From Protopterus annectens (lineage: Eukaryota; Chordata; Ceratodontiformes; Protopteridae), in the NCBI RefSeq assembly GCF_019279795.1, contig NC_056726.1, positions 1,018,547,781-1,018,611,780 of the forward strand: a stretch of 64,000 nt of DNA, written 5' to 3'. Position 1 is the first letter of the stretch. Each line of letters starts with the position of its first letter. The translations under genes were made by a program, and so were the position numbers. This document shows, piece after piece, positions 23,836 through 37,359 of this stretch. The notes beneath the pieces were generated by a model that saw nothing but the letters and a program-made list of their open reading frames with translations, did no database searches and had not been told where the DNA came from.

Positions 23836-25349
23836 TATTTTCGACAAACTAAAGGTGTGGCGATGGGGGCACACTGTGCTCCCACTTATGCTAACACTAT
23901 AATGTCCTTCTGGGAGAATAAGTTTGTACTGAATTCAGAATATAGTAGTTTATGGAAGTTGTATGGTAGATTTCTGGACGACTTGTGTTTCTTATGGGCA
24001 GGCACTCAAGATGAATTTGGTAGCTTTGTGGAATACCTAAATGGTACCACAGAATTTTTAAAATTCACTCACAAATTCACTACTGATGAATTGAAATACC
24101 TTGATGTTAACATATCTAAAACTGAGTATGGCTTTGAGTCTAGAATTTATAGAAAAGAGACCTTTTCTAATTCTTATCTGCACTACTCAAGTTCACCAGA
24201 AAAGGAGTGTTATAAAGGGCAATTTGTGCTTGTGTAGAATGACTTCTGATGATGCATGTTATAAACCTGAGAAACATGTTCCCGAATAGAGGCTACCCGG
24301 AAGAGCTCATTGATAGAGTTTCCAAAGAAGTCAGTGATGGGAGGAAGGAAGGTTTGCCCTGTATTGGGTAAAATTGAAGATGTTGCAACTCAACAAGTCA
24401 CAAACAAGGAAGTAGATGGGTTAAATAATGAATTAGGTATAGGTATCATTACCACATATGATGGACAAGCTGGTGTGATCAAAAGAATTTTTGACAAAGA
24501 GTGGATTAACTTTTCTAAAGTTTCTGACTTAAATCACATTTTCCAGGGTGAAATAAAACATATTTATAGGAAAGGGACCACCCTGAAGGATATTTTTGAA
24601 AGAGGTAGTAAAGGAATTCAAGGTTAGCAGGTACAAACAAAAAGCTGGTGTATTTAAATGTGGTGCTTGTAATTATTGTTCTTATTTGATTACTGGGGAT
24701 ACCATTACTTTACCTGCCAGAAATAACAAAATTTTAACTTTAAAACTTTGCAACACAAAAGGGATTATTTATGTTGGGTTATGTAAAAATGTAATGCTTT
24801 ATACATTGGCAAGAGTGAAAGAAAGGTTAAGCAGAGAATTTATGAGCACACCTATGATATTCGTATAAAATGTGAAACAAATTCTCTGTACAAACACACA
24901 AAACTTGTCCTGAAGCTGAATTTCAGTTTTTATATTAGAGGTTGTGCCAAAGGACCCAGGGGGGGTATGTAGGGAGACTTTAGTTGAATACAGGAATTAT
25001 ACTGGCAAGTGGTGTTGGAGGCCAGTAAATTCCTGGTTTAAATGACATGATCTCACTTGCCCCTGTATTAAAAATGAGATCAGCAAAATTGTGACATTAA
25101 TGTGTAATAATCCTCCTTGTCAGTAGAGGGCAGTAACTCAATGCATTTCTATGTACAATGATTGTTTTTACTGGCTGTTTTTTAAAAGTTGGATGAGTAT
25201 ATAAAAGCAGTTAACTGAATGTATTAGTGTAATCTGATGAAGTTGTGATGGTGATTTGATTCAGCGTTATTTTTTTGAGTGAACTGTTCGGCTTAATAAA
25301 TTTGTGTGGCTACCTAGCAGTGGTTCAGGGTGCTTTGTTTCTGCTTACT
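23836..25349 (+). mobile_element. Penelope-like retroelement copy 2 (5'-truncated, inverted)
   Basis: A near-identical copy in the opposite direction. It begins at CAGTATTTTCGACAAACTAA (about 23,836) in the middle of the RT. The frame 23,857-24,237 reads GVAMGAHCAPTYANTIMSF, then YGRFLDDLCFLWAGT (the catalytic FLDD box), LKYLDVNISKTEYGFESRIY and YLHYSSSPEKEC. A linker (24,310-24,627) follows. At 24,596-24,868 a cysteine-bearing GACNYCSYLITGDTITLP and GIIYVGLCKNVMLYTLARVK resemble a GIY-YIG endonuclease with weak residues. The 3' region ends at TCTGCTTACTG (25,349), the mirror of the left copy's end at 21,643. Copies 1 and 2 form a large inverted repeat. Confidence 0.85.
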
Positions 25350-25629
25350 GGTTTGTTCTGCATCCTCCTTTTTTTGGTTACTGTAAATATAGTACTTCTT
25401 CAGTTTATATTACAGTGGCATCTATTTCTTATGTGAGTCCTTCTTAACATATACTTTAATGTGTGTGGATTTTCTTGCACTTGTACTGTGGTCTAATAGG
25501 CAGTCTGCAGTCACCTGGCTATTACCTGATGAGATTGTGACAAAATTATTTCCTTAATAAATTATTCCCATATTCTAAAACTGCAAGATGACAGTCCTCA
25601 TGTTTTTTGTTACTTTTTTCATGAGATTC

Positions 25630-26050
25630 TTCTCTGTTTAGCATAGTTCTGTTCACTTGTCCATTAAGCTGAAGCTAGCATGGACTGGACGGTATATCTC
25701 CAAATTTCCCCTCATAAACAAATGCATTTAATTACTGATCTTTATTTTGAGGGCCACTGTCAGATATGGGAAGATAACACTTTGAATAAGAATCTATGTC
25801 AATAAGATTCAAGGCTCCTTGGATTTTGGTGAGTCTTCATGAACAAATCTTAATTAAATTTTTTTCTATTGTGGACCATTGTCAGATATGAGAAGATGAC
25901 ACGTTTATACTTGGTGTGCCCACCAGTTGGACTATGGCATGGAATTTGGAATAAGAATACATAAGTGAGAGATTAATGGCTTCCTTGAACTTGAATAAAT
26001 CTAAGCTTGCTCTGTTTCATAAAAAAATATGTTCTCTGTGGGACAATAAT
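25630..26050 (-). pseudogene. Gypsy-type integrase fragment
   Basis: Reading leftward, the translation shows MYSYSKFHAIVQLVGTPSI, then LLISDNGPQ (about 25,865-25,895), then a second IDIDSYSK and LPISDSGPQNKDQ, and finally LNGQVNRTM at about 25,650. This is the pattern of Ty3/Gypsy integrase cores (VDxYSKW, LxSDNGPQF, SNGQVER). The DxYSK to SDNGPQ segment appears twice, so part of the gene is duplicated in tandem. Stops and frameshifts make it non-functional. Confidence 0.6.
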
Positions 26051-26059
26051 GAAACATAT

Positions 26060-26635
26060 CTGCTAATGTATCTTCTGTTAATGTTATGATATGCATTGCA
26101 AATGGTCAATTTTTACTGTGTGTGCTAGATCAGTTAACACTCCTGGAAAAAATACCTCCACATTATATCTTTTGCTCTTTCTCTGCACCTTTCTGTATTT
26201 TTGTCAGGTTACTGCTACCTTCAGGTCTTTAGCATTCCTCACAACTCAGTCATTCTCCAGGGCCTCTGCCACATTCTTGTACCATCCCAAAAGCAATAAT
26301 TGGTAAAACATCCAGCATACTTCTATATATTGATTGATTTTTATTTATTTTTTATGTTATACATTTGTTAACTGGTTAAGTTCACTGGGCTTAAGTGTAC
26401 AATTTTAGGCGTAACCTATCTGTTTAGGTGCTTCCTCAGTGTCATAAATGGTCAAATAGAGGTAGAAGGAATAAAGTCTTTTAAATTCTCATTGTTATCA
26501 TCAATCCCCTTTTTCCAATTTTAAATAGGGATAAACCCTTTACCACTGGAAGCAACACATGGACAGCTTAGATATTTATGCCTATGCACTAACTGCCACA
26601 TCTATCTTTTCTGTAGCTACAGTATTTCCCCTTAC
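26060..26635. other. intronic stretch without recognised element
   Basis: No family is recognised. A plus-strand frame at 26,091-26,306 has no visible domain. The left part may be more of the Gypsy element. Confidence 0.35.
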
Positions 26636-26639
26636 AAAA

Positions 26640-29195
26640 ACCCTGCCATTAACTGAGAAAACTTCTCGGGTACCAACACCTTTTCACAACGATTCTTGGA
26701 ATTCATACATTCCAATGCCCTGGATCAGCTAATCCTTTGTCCCACCAGGAGCTCCAGTATCCTAAACCTGGGCATTGCCAATATGGTAAACAGATGCTCC
26801 AGACCAATGGTCATCCCCTCATTGGTCAGGTCTGACCATAAGCAAATCACCCTTAACATTCACATCCCACCCCCCAGTAAGGAACCTTCATAAAAAACTT
26901 CTCCATGCAGATGGGAGCTGAAAGTTCGACTGCTAAATCCTACACTAAGGCACTGTATGAGCACAACCACTCATGCATGAATCATGCCATCCCAAATACA
27001 ACCAAGACGCTCTCCTCCAAAAAATGAAGCCAATCTGGTGGTCTCCTGCCATAAACAAACTATACAATAGAAGGAAGAAACTGTTGCAGAAAAGAGGAAA
27101 ATCCCAGGATGCAAAAAACTCCCTTACCAGCCTTAGTAAGAAGCCGAGATAGGGGGTTGGGAGGTTGGCCTAATGGTTAAGGTGTTTGCCTTACAAACAC
27201 AAACTACAGGGTTTGAGGCTCACAAGGGACAACTGGCTAGGCTTAAAATGGCTCACAAGGGCAGTTAGCCTAGTACTGATCTATGATCCTAAACAATCTA
27301 TGAACCTAAACATAAAATTCTCCAAAGCTAGTTACAACAATAAAATTGCCAAAGATTGCAAAGACAACCACAAGGCAATCTACACTTAGGTCAAGAATCT
27401 AAATGGCAATGTTCAGATCTGCTCTGAGCTACAACAGAATGGCATTAAAATATACTGATCCCAAGGATATTGCCAATATCCTGGCAGATCGATTTAGTGC
27501 CAACCTGACCCATTCTCACCCCCTAAAGGGCCAATCTCAATACCAAAATATTGCCAAATTCTGGTAATCACAGCCACAAAAGTAGAAACCTCACTCTCCA
27601 AAGATATGAATACAGCATCCATGGGACCAGATGACATCCTGGGCTGTCTACTACATGAACTACAAATTAACTGGTACCTCACCTAAGTGTCATGTTTAAT
27701 CATAGCCTCACCTCAGGCTTCGTGCCCACTGAATGGTGCACAGCTACAGTTATCCCACTCTACAAGGGGGGATCCACTTTCGATCTCAGGACCTACTGTC
27801 TCATCTGTCTGATAAGCCTGATCTGCAAGGACATGGAACACATTATCATGGAACTTATAAACAAAGACATTTGCAACCTTCAAACACTGGACCCCACCCA
27901 GTTTGGGTTCGTGAAGGGCTGATCTTGTCTCCTGAACCTGATTGACTTATTTGAATCAGTCTCCAGAGTTGTGGACGAGGGTAAGGTGGTCCACACAGTC
28001 TATCTGGACCTCGGCAAGGCCTTCAACACTATCCTCCGCTCTGGAATCATAGATAAATTTACTAAGCTGGGCATAAATCCCTACATCACTTGATGGGTTG
28101 CCAAATGGTTTACTGACAGAACTCAGACTGTAAAGATATCCGACTCCAAATCCAGCTTCAGACAAGTGACAAGTGAAGTACCTCAGGGTTCAGTCCTGGG
28201 ACTGCTCTTGTTTGGCATCTACTTCTCTGAAGTACAGGCCAACACTAAGGGACTCTGGCTAACAAAGTTCACAGATGACTGCAAACTGGGAGCCATTATT
28301 AAATCCCCAAATGATGTGGATATTCTAAAAAAGGGCCCTACAGAAACATATGCTTAGTGCCAGAGCCATGGGCTCAAGCTTAATGCTAAGAAATGTCTAG
28401 TTATCCCCTTTGGGAAAAAACTTGTACCCATGAATTACCACATAGGTGGCAGTACACTAAACACCGAAAGTGTGATGAGAGACTTAGGGACACAGGTGGA
28501 CAGTGGTCTCACCTTCGATAACCACATCACCACATCACCACAACAGTCAGTAAATACCTTCTATGTGGCACATCTCATCACTAAGGGCTTTTCATCCAAA
28601 AAAATGAGGTCATTGTCCCACTGTACTCATCCCTCATTAGACCCATTATAGAGTACAATGCCCCATTTGGTATATACCTCACAAGACATCTGCAACAGCT
28701 GGAAAGGCTGCAGAAATATCTCACTAAAAGAATCACAGGCCTAAAGCAGATGCCCTATGCTGACCATCTAGAAAAACACCAGCTATATTCTGTAGCATAT
28801 CGTCTACTCAGAGGCGATCTCTGCTTAACATACAAGGCCATGTCAAATCCTGAACTGTTGGACGTGATCCACTTAAAGAAATCCCAGTTCCTCAGAGCCA
28901 CATACTCCAGAGATCTAAACCTTGTTATTACAATGAACAAAACATGTTGGAGGGATAGGTTCCTGACCCAGAGACTCCCCATACTCTGGAACAGAGTCAA
29001 GCAGAGAGCCTCCTTGGCCCTCTTCAAAAGGAATCTTGACGATTGGATGGGAGATAGGAAATTCACCCCAGGGATCACATCAGTCACCCTGCTAGACAGG
29101 GGTCCAGGGAAGTAAATATTGTAGGAAGAAATATCCAAGGAATTGTTATGGCTAGGCTTGTAGCCTAGTACCAACCTATGAACCTACTTCTCTTT
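26640..29195 (+). mobile_element. CR1 LINE, older 5'-truncated copy
   Basis: It starts inside the endonuclease domain (FLEFIHSNALDQLILCPTRS; LVRSDHKQITLNIHIPPP at 26,820-26,880). It continues through the linker, where a SINE interrupts it at 27,151-27,308. RT fragments follow: EWCTATVIPLYKGGS, TLDPTQFGFVKG, SEVPQGSVLGLLLFGIYF (28,170-28,225) and KFTDDCKLGAI, where the usual FADD is FTDD. The C-terminal part runs to 29,115, and the 3' end reads GCCTAGTACCAACCTATGAA then CCTA. Many stops and frame changes show it is older than the copies at 6.0 and 49.6 kb. Confidence 0.88.
27151..27308 (+). mobile_element. tRNA-derived SINE with CR1-type 3' end
   Basis: A-box-like TGGCCTAATGGTTAAGG and B-box-like GGGTTTGAGGCTC mark a tRNA-derived head (RNA polymerase III promoter). 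The body continues GGCTAGGCTTAAAATGG and GTTAGCCTAGTAC and ends in CTATGAACCTA, the same end as the CR1s here. It interrupts the linker of the older CR1: SLSKK precedes it and INIKFSKASYNNKIA follows. Confidence 0.8.
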
Positions 29196-29199
29196 ACCA

Positions 29200-29585
29200 C
29201 TTTTTGTCTTACCATCTCCTCTCCAAACATAATATAACCATCTCAGAAAAATGCCTCTTCTGCTCATCTAACTTCAGCACACATTGTATATTTTATATCA
29301 TCACTTAGATTTTAGTTCATAAGCACTTCCTTTACTTATATTTTGGCCTTCTCATGGCATATTTTTAATCTGCTGACACAAACATCTGACGTTATTAACT
29401 CATGTCTGCAACCACATTTATGATTACATTCTGTGTACGCATAATTACAATTTTATTTTTATTTTAATTTTATGTGTATTTTCTTATGTCTATGTATCTT
29501 TCTTCCTTAGAACCCCAGTGAAAAGGTGCTATAAATAGCTCAGTGCACTATTCTAGTCAGCAAATGAAAAGAAATAAAATAAAGA
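29200..29585 (+). mobile_element. L2/CR1-group LINE 3' UTR fragment
   Basis: The right end (AACCCCAGTGAAAAGGTGCT, AGCTCAGTGCACTATTCTAG, GTCAGCAAATGAAAAGAAAT, A-rich) matches the tail at 1,975-2,091. The 300 bp before it are probably 3' UTR. No coding sequence. Confidence 0.6.
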
Positions 29586-29589
29586 AAAC

Positions 29590-30920
29590 AGCAGCTTGTT
29601 ACTTCTCTTCCTTCCCATTACTGGAGTCTGCAATTCCTGACTTGGTAATCAAACCAGGATTGCACTGACCTCAATAAGGGGTGCTATACTTTGTGCCACA
29701 TAACTGACCTCTATTTCAAGATGAGGTTCATTTATCCATTTACAAGTTTCTTTTTGGTTTATTGAGAGCTAGCATTCTGTTAGATGTAATCATGAAGCCC
29801 TGAATAGGACTCTTTATGCTTGGAAAAAACGGGGACCGAATTTCTTTATGTGGTGATGATTTTTTTTCCTATGACCAGCCTTTCACTGTAGTATCTTCAA
29901 GTCTCTGAATATCTAAGTATCAGTACTTCTCTAAAATTAATTTATGTTTTCTTCTGTAAATGGTCGTAAGTCTGGTATAACTCAACAAATCATTAGTTTG
30001 CCTAACAACTCTCTATCCATTTGAGGAAAATATGGTTTACTCAGTGTATCTGCTATGTATAGGTCCTTAGTAGACTGCATTTCATTTCCAGATCATGCTT
30101 CCATAGATCACAAATTATTTTCAGAAATCTCAGAGGTACCTTGTAGCACTACTAATGAACCTATGAACCTACTTTCTCTGTATGATTGCAAGGATTTGTA
30201 TCTGTTTTCAGCAGAATGTCTTTAACTTAAGACATCCTGCTGGTCTGCCTTTATTCTCTCCTTCCTAACAGACACTGACATTTGCTCATACTGCTATTAC
30301 TTAAACTATTTTGTTCTTTTATATTTTCTTCACTTCTTCTAGACTTGCTATTTCCATTACTTATATCCTCCAGTCTTTCTTTAGTAGAACTGCATGCCTT
30401 CAAGGAAGTTATCCTTGGTCACCCCCTTCCTTTTTTATTTCTCTTTGCCTGAGGTACTTTCAGCTCTGAACTAGTATCTGTGCACAGCCAACACTGACTG
30501 AGTGCACTCAACTGAATTACCTGCTCTCTGCATTACCACTACTCATTACTTCGCCTCACTTTACTGCAAGATTTGTACAATACTAACCTTTCTGTTTCCC
30601 TCCTGTGTCACCCTATTCATCCCTCTGTTGTCATTCCTAACATCACCACCAGTAACAATAAATAAGCACACCTCAACCATTACTTCACCCTCACCTATCA
30701 ACCATCTTCCCACTAGCTACTCAAAAATATCTTCATGCTTATTTCTCATAATTCCATTCCACTCTCGTAATCCCAAAATACTACAAAATGTCAGTCCCAG
30801 TGTTAAGGTAATACCTCTACTCATCTCTGTAAAAATGCCATAATAAACAAACCATATTTCTCTACCATACATCAATGTGGTGACGTCCACTGCAACCCAG
30901 GACCCAGTCAAACCCCAACC
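29590..30920. other. intronic stretch, repeat remnants
   Basis: On the minus strand 29,640-29,710 has a tRNA-like GGTTTGATTACC and may be a SINE scrap. At 30,136-30,172 ACTAATGAACCTATGAACCT looks like an isolated CR1 3' end. The part from about 30,190 may be the 5' region of the LINE that starts clearly at 30,930. Confidence 0.4.
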
Positions 30921-31172
30921 ATAAAATACAACCTAAATGTTAAAAATTGTCACTCTAAACATTAGAAGTGTACGCAATAAAATCACAGATTGTTATGCCT
31001 GGATGATCCAATACAACCCAGACATCCTAGCCACAACAGAGATATGGCTAAAGCCTGAAATTAAAGATGCTGAAATACTGCCTCCTGCTTATAATATTAT
31101 CAGGCTCATTAGAAGACATAAAAAAGCAGGTAAAATAGCTAAAATCTTCTGAAATATGCTCACAGTAACTCC

Positions 31173-32115
<943 letters not shown>

Positions 32116-34889
32116 GGACATTCCCAAATTTTGGAAAAACATAAATCCTAATCTCATTCTTGAAACTCAATAGAGCCAAGAGCATATGCATTGCTGTGCT
32201 ATATATCCCTTAGAGAACATTACAGTATTTGAAAACATACTACCTGGGTAGCTGATGCAATCGCAAATGAAATTATCCTTCTGGGTGATGTAAACATTGA
32301 CTGGCAGTACTTATCCACAAATTCACTGATCAACAGCATGAACCTCTTTGGATTAATTCAACTTATTAATACACCAACAAGATATGGCAAAAATAACTCC
32401 CAACAATCTATCCTGGATTGCATTCTGGTTACCAAGCCATCTAATTTTTCCTCCTCAGGTACCGTCCCTGATACATTAAGTGACCACCTGCCATCTTATA
32501 CCCATGAGGGTATTACACAGCTAACAAAGGAACATAAGCTGAAAACTACCCATAATCTCTCCAGTTTCTCCAAGGAGTCTTTCACTGAATCTCTGAAAGC
32601 AGTTAATTGACTCATCCTAAAAAGACTCCCCTTAAATGATGCAGTGAAATACTTTAATGTAGCATTTCTAAATATTTTAACACCTTAAATCCACAGCGTA
32701 CAAAAAGAATTAAAAGAGACATACTCCATGGTTCAACAACCAATGTAAACTCATTATGAAAGTCAGAGACAAAACATGGATTAACTGGCAAAAGAACAAA
32801 AAATGACAAAAATTGGCAACTATTCAGACAGCTACAAAACCAAGTCAAGAAACAAGTTAATAGTGATAAAAAGTCTTATACTCAGCTACAAGACAGGCAT
32901 AAAAGCGACCCTAAAAAATTCTGGTCCTCCATATCCTCTTTCACCAGCCCAGGTACAAAAAATAATCTCAGCCCATACCTAGACATTCTCTCTGTTCAAA
33001 CAGCTACATATTTCCATGCATTCTTTATAGAACACATAGCCAGCTTAACCTCAGACTCACCTAACACACTCCACACAGCCAACTTCCCCTACCTTAGAGC
33101 CTAACACATTTCCTTCACAAAACTCACCTATCTGCAACCTCTCTAATACACACACACAACTCCACTCACATTACCTTTCAGACAGTTTCTATAGCTCTCA
33201 TAAAAAAGCATTTACATAAACTAAATCCTTGCCTCCTCAGCTGACAGCCTTCACCCGGAATACTTAAATCTAGCTGCAGAAGCAATAGCATACCCAATCA
33301 GCATTCTTATTAACAGATCAATAACAGAATCCTGTGTCCCTAACCTGTGTAAAATGGCACACATTACTTCCTTACATAAAGGCGGTAAGTATACTAACAT
33401 TACAAATTCCCATCCCATACCAATCCTGTCCCCCCTCTCTAAAATCCCTGAAAGATGTATTCATCAACAATTTCTCCACTATATATTACAAAATAAGCTA
33501 ATCACTAATACACAGCATGGACTTTGGCCAGACCACAGCACCTCTACTGCATTATTATAATTTACAGTCACTGTCAATAAAGCTCACAACTCTAATAAAC
33601 TTGTACCTGCACTATCTCTGCATCTATCCAAAGCCTTTGACATGGTCTCTCACAGTAAACTCCTCAATCAACTTTCCAGCCTGGTAGAGCATCTCCATCT
33701 ATTCATTGGTTCTCTAGCTACCTTGTCAACAGGCAACAAGCTGTAAAACTACAAAGATTCATCTCCACATACCTTCCCTCCTCCACAGGAGTCCCACAAG
33801 GATCTGTCCTTGGCCCTCTACTATTCAATATTTTTGTCAATGAGCTACATTCATCTTCTTGTGAAGGCGCCTTGATTCAATATACAGATGACTCTAACAT
33901 CATCTGCTCTTCAAATACCTTAACTCACCTCCAAGAAATCACTCAACAGGCTGTTATCTCCAATGAAACCTGGCTTACAACAGCGCAACTCCTATTCAGC
34001 CTCCCAATACCAAACTCCTCCTCTTTACCCCCATAAGTCACACACCTAACAAAGCATCTTTGAAAATATTTTTGGCAAATGGCACTGAAAACGAATTGGT
34101 CCACCATGCCAAACTGTTAGGTCATAATAGATGATAATCTTAAATTTGACCTCCACATCCAAAGCAATATCAAGAAAACCCATCAAAAACTATGCATGCT
34201 ATAGAGAAGCAAACATTTTCTGAGCACACCCACAAAAAATAACCTAGCCCAAACTTACTTTCTGCCCTCCCTTCTCTATGAAGCACCAGTTCTAACTAAT
34301 TTACAACAAAATTGCCAAGTTTGTTACCAATTCATCCTCCTTTACCCATCACTGTAAAGTTCTGCATACCCATAGCTGGTTGCAACTGCCCCTCCTCCTC
34401 TCATTCATTAAACTTATAACAATACATAAAATCATACACAAACCATTAGCCTGCCCAGATCTTACCCCTTTAATCAACATATATTTTCCAAGAAGAACTC
34501 TTAGATCAGAAGACAAACAAATTCTCACCATAAATAAACCAAATAAATCCCATGGACAAAAAAAAATGGAACTCCTTGTTTCTAGAAACCAGAACTATTT
34601 CTAACCTACTCACCTTTAAATGTTCCCTAAAAGAATACATTAGAAAATCATGGACGTGCTCTTGTGCCAGTCCTGGCTGAACTTACTCACTATATTTCAT
34701 TCACCTCCTTCAACCTAAATCACACTTTACAACCCTCTCCAGCCTCCTAATCTGCTCCTTTTTGTTTTGCTATTACCATAGCTTATTTAACTGATCTCTG
34801 CTGACCTTTCATCTGTTGCACTTAAATAAGCCTGTTTTCCCACCCTTACACACCATTGGGCCATTTTTGAAAATGTGACATGTTGCTTG

Positions 34890-35070
34890 GCACCGCTCAA
34901 ACCAGCTTAGCTGAGCTGAGCAATGCTTAGACTGGCAAATGCTTAGCAGTGTTTTGCACTGCTTAGAAATGTGCAAACCAGCTAAGCAGTGTTAAAACAT
35001 TCCTTGTTTAATCAGTGCTTGGCAAGGCTTAACTGGGCTTTGCAGAGCTTAGCTGAGTGCAGCAAAGCAG
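34890..35070. repeat. degenerate GCTTAG-rich short repeat
   Basis: The words TGCTTAG, AGCTTAG and their complement CTAAGC recur about every 12-25 bp on both strands (CAATGCTTAGACTGGC, AAATGCTTAGCAGTG, GCACTGCTTAGAAATG, CCAGCTAAGCAGTG). No regular period is kept. Confidence 0.5.
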
Positions 35071-35079
35071 AATTTTAAA

Positions 35080-37230
35080 ATATTTCTCATAATCTGTATT
35101 TGCAAAAGAAATGCTTAGTAACCTGTCTGTGTATTCAAACCCTGCACCTACTGCACATAAGGCTGTCACTCTTAAATTGTGGCTATGTGGATGTGTAGGA
35201 TGCTGCTACACTTTTACTTACACCTCTCAACTATATTTAAGCATTACTGAGCACCACTGTATACCAAGAAAACCCACTCAGCTATGCTTAAACTTGACTT
35301 TTGCATTCATAATTAAATGTATCCGGCTTCAATTTTTAGATGTCTGGCATGTGTCAATCACTGCACACCATGCAGTGCCACACAAACATGACAAAAAGAA
35401 GAAAAAAAAATTTAATACATATGCATAACTTGATATCTGGCAGTTTGACAGTGCAGGGGGTGTGTTACTAATTGCCAGATACAATAACACACTCCCTACA
35501 GTACCATGTTACACAGCTCTCCCTCAGTAATGTCCCTTCATTAATATGCATGGCGAGCTATCAAGGGGGTACTGCAAACATGGCCACTGTATCTTTCATG
35601 TAGGCTTTATACTATGCCTTCTGGATTTTATTAAATATGAGGGATTGATTATTTTTGTCCATTATTATTTTTAAAATACACATAAGAGATTAATTATGAT
35701 ATCTTATGAAATGAATGACATACGTGTTTCTGCATTAATGCACTGAGATGCAATAGCTACAGGAATTCAGATAGCTTGATTAAATTCACTAATGAAGTAT
35801 GCTTTTATTATTTCCAATTTAGTTCTGCATGTTTACTCAAACAGAATATATTATATATGTTTTTACATTGGAGCTTATGAAGCAATCTATGGGGGTGCAA
35901 ACATGACACTAAATATAAGGTGGATGAACAGGGATGTTAGGGAGTAGGACAGATGGAATTAAAGTTGGACACATTTACTTCTGTGTGATTGTGACAAAAG
36001 GAGGCACTGCCAGCACTGCTAACTGGAATTTTTAAATAATCATATGTTGTTTGTGAATATCAACATGATTTATATAAGATGCTTGTTTTACAAATGTATT
36101 AGAACTGTATGTCATGTGTATATCAAACTGATTTGTACAGATATGTGTGTTGAAAAGTTAATTGTAAGGTGCTTCAGTTTGACCATATCCACAGTGTGCC
36201 TACTACAGAGAACAGAAATGTACATGCACTATTGTAACTATTTAAATGCATATGTTTTAACAAAGAAAACTGGAAAGTTAACTTCAGTCTAGCAAACTTT
36301 AGCAAAATATCTGAAATTAAATCATTTTTATTGGCTACGCCATAAAGATGCTATCGCACAGGTTTCAAGACAAACAGAGACACAAAGTCTGTACTAGGAA
36401 GATTTCTGTATTGTCTCTGGGGTGAATTACTTGCCAGTCAGGAAGAGTGGAAGTGTTTAGTTGTTTTACGACCTCCAGAAGCTTAACAGATCTGAGCAAA
36501 AGCCCTTGTGTATTTTTATAGGTAGGTAATAAGTTCTGCCAGCTGCCAGCAGCTGGGGTTTGCATGAGAACTAGAAGTCAGATGACCAAAAATTATGTAA
36601 TTCTGCAAGCTATCCTAGCAGTAATATTTTAGATATTATTTGGAGAAGTCCCTGAGTGATACTGAGCATTCTGTCTTGGATCTAACAACAAGATGAACCA
36701 TTCACCACATCATCTTGCTTTGTTCTATTAGTAAGTTAGTAGAGTATAGTAATTATCTTACATACAGTCAGGAATATAGTGAAGCTTAGTTTAGATATTG
36801 TTTTTCCACTATTTATCTAAGGCTATTCTGCAATATTATTTTAAATATTCCTGTGTTTTGAACTCAGATGTCACTGTGAATATATACTTACTATTTTCTT
36901 GTTAGTCTATTTTTTATTATTAAATATATTTAAACCTTTCATTGTGACTGATCTTTGTAGTTATATTTAAGTTTTGAGAGTACTTCCATATTTATTTGGT
37001 GACACTGTGTGGGCTACTCCTAACAGCTTTGCTCTTGGACAAACTACCATTTGTATTAGTATTAATATTTCACAGTAAGAATGGATACCCTTTATTAAGG
37101 GCCTTAAGGTAGATGGCAGGAGTGACTGGAGGCAGTGGTAACTACCTTATAGTCTGGGCAAAAGGGGGCATAGCTAGTAAATCTGTGCCAGCTTTTTGCA
37201 GGTATGTGCATGTGTGTAAATCAAACCTCA
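35080..37230. other. intronic stretch without recognised element
   Basis: No coding or known repeat family seen. Sequence from about 37,000 (TTTGGTGACACTGTGTGGG) has a weak retrovirus-like look, but no boundaries can be shown. Confidence 0.35.
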
Positions 37231-37237
37231 AAGAGAG

Positions 37238-37352
<115 letters not shown>

Positions 37353-37359
37353 ATCAGCT

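Noticed and set aside
27151..27260. tRNA gene, from A- and B-box matches
   Set aside because: The body continues into a CR1-type tail and it does not fold as a clean cloverleaf by eye. It is a SINE head. The same applies at 46,821-46,955.
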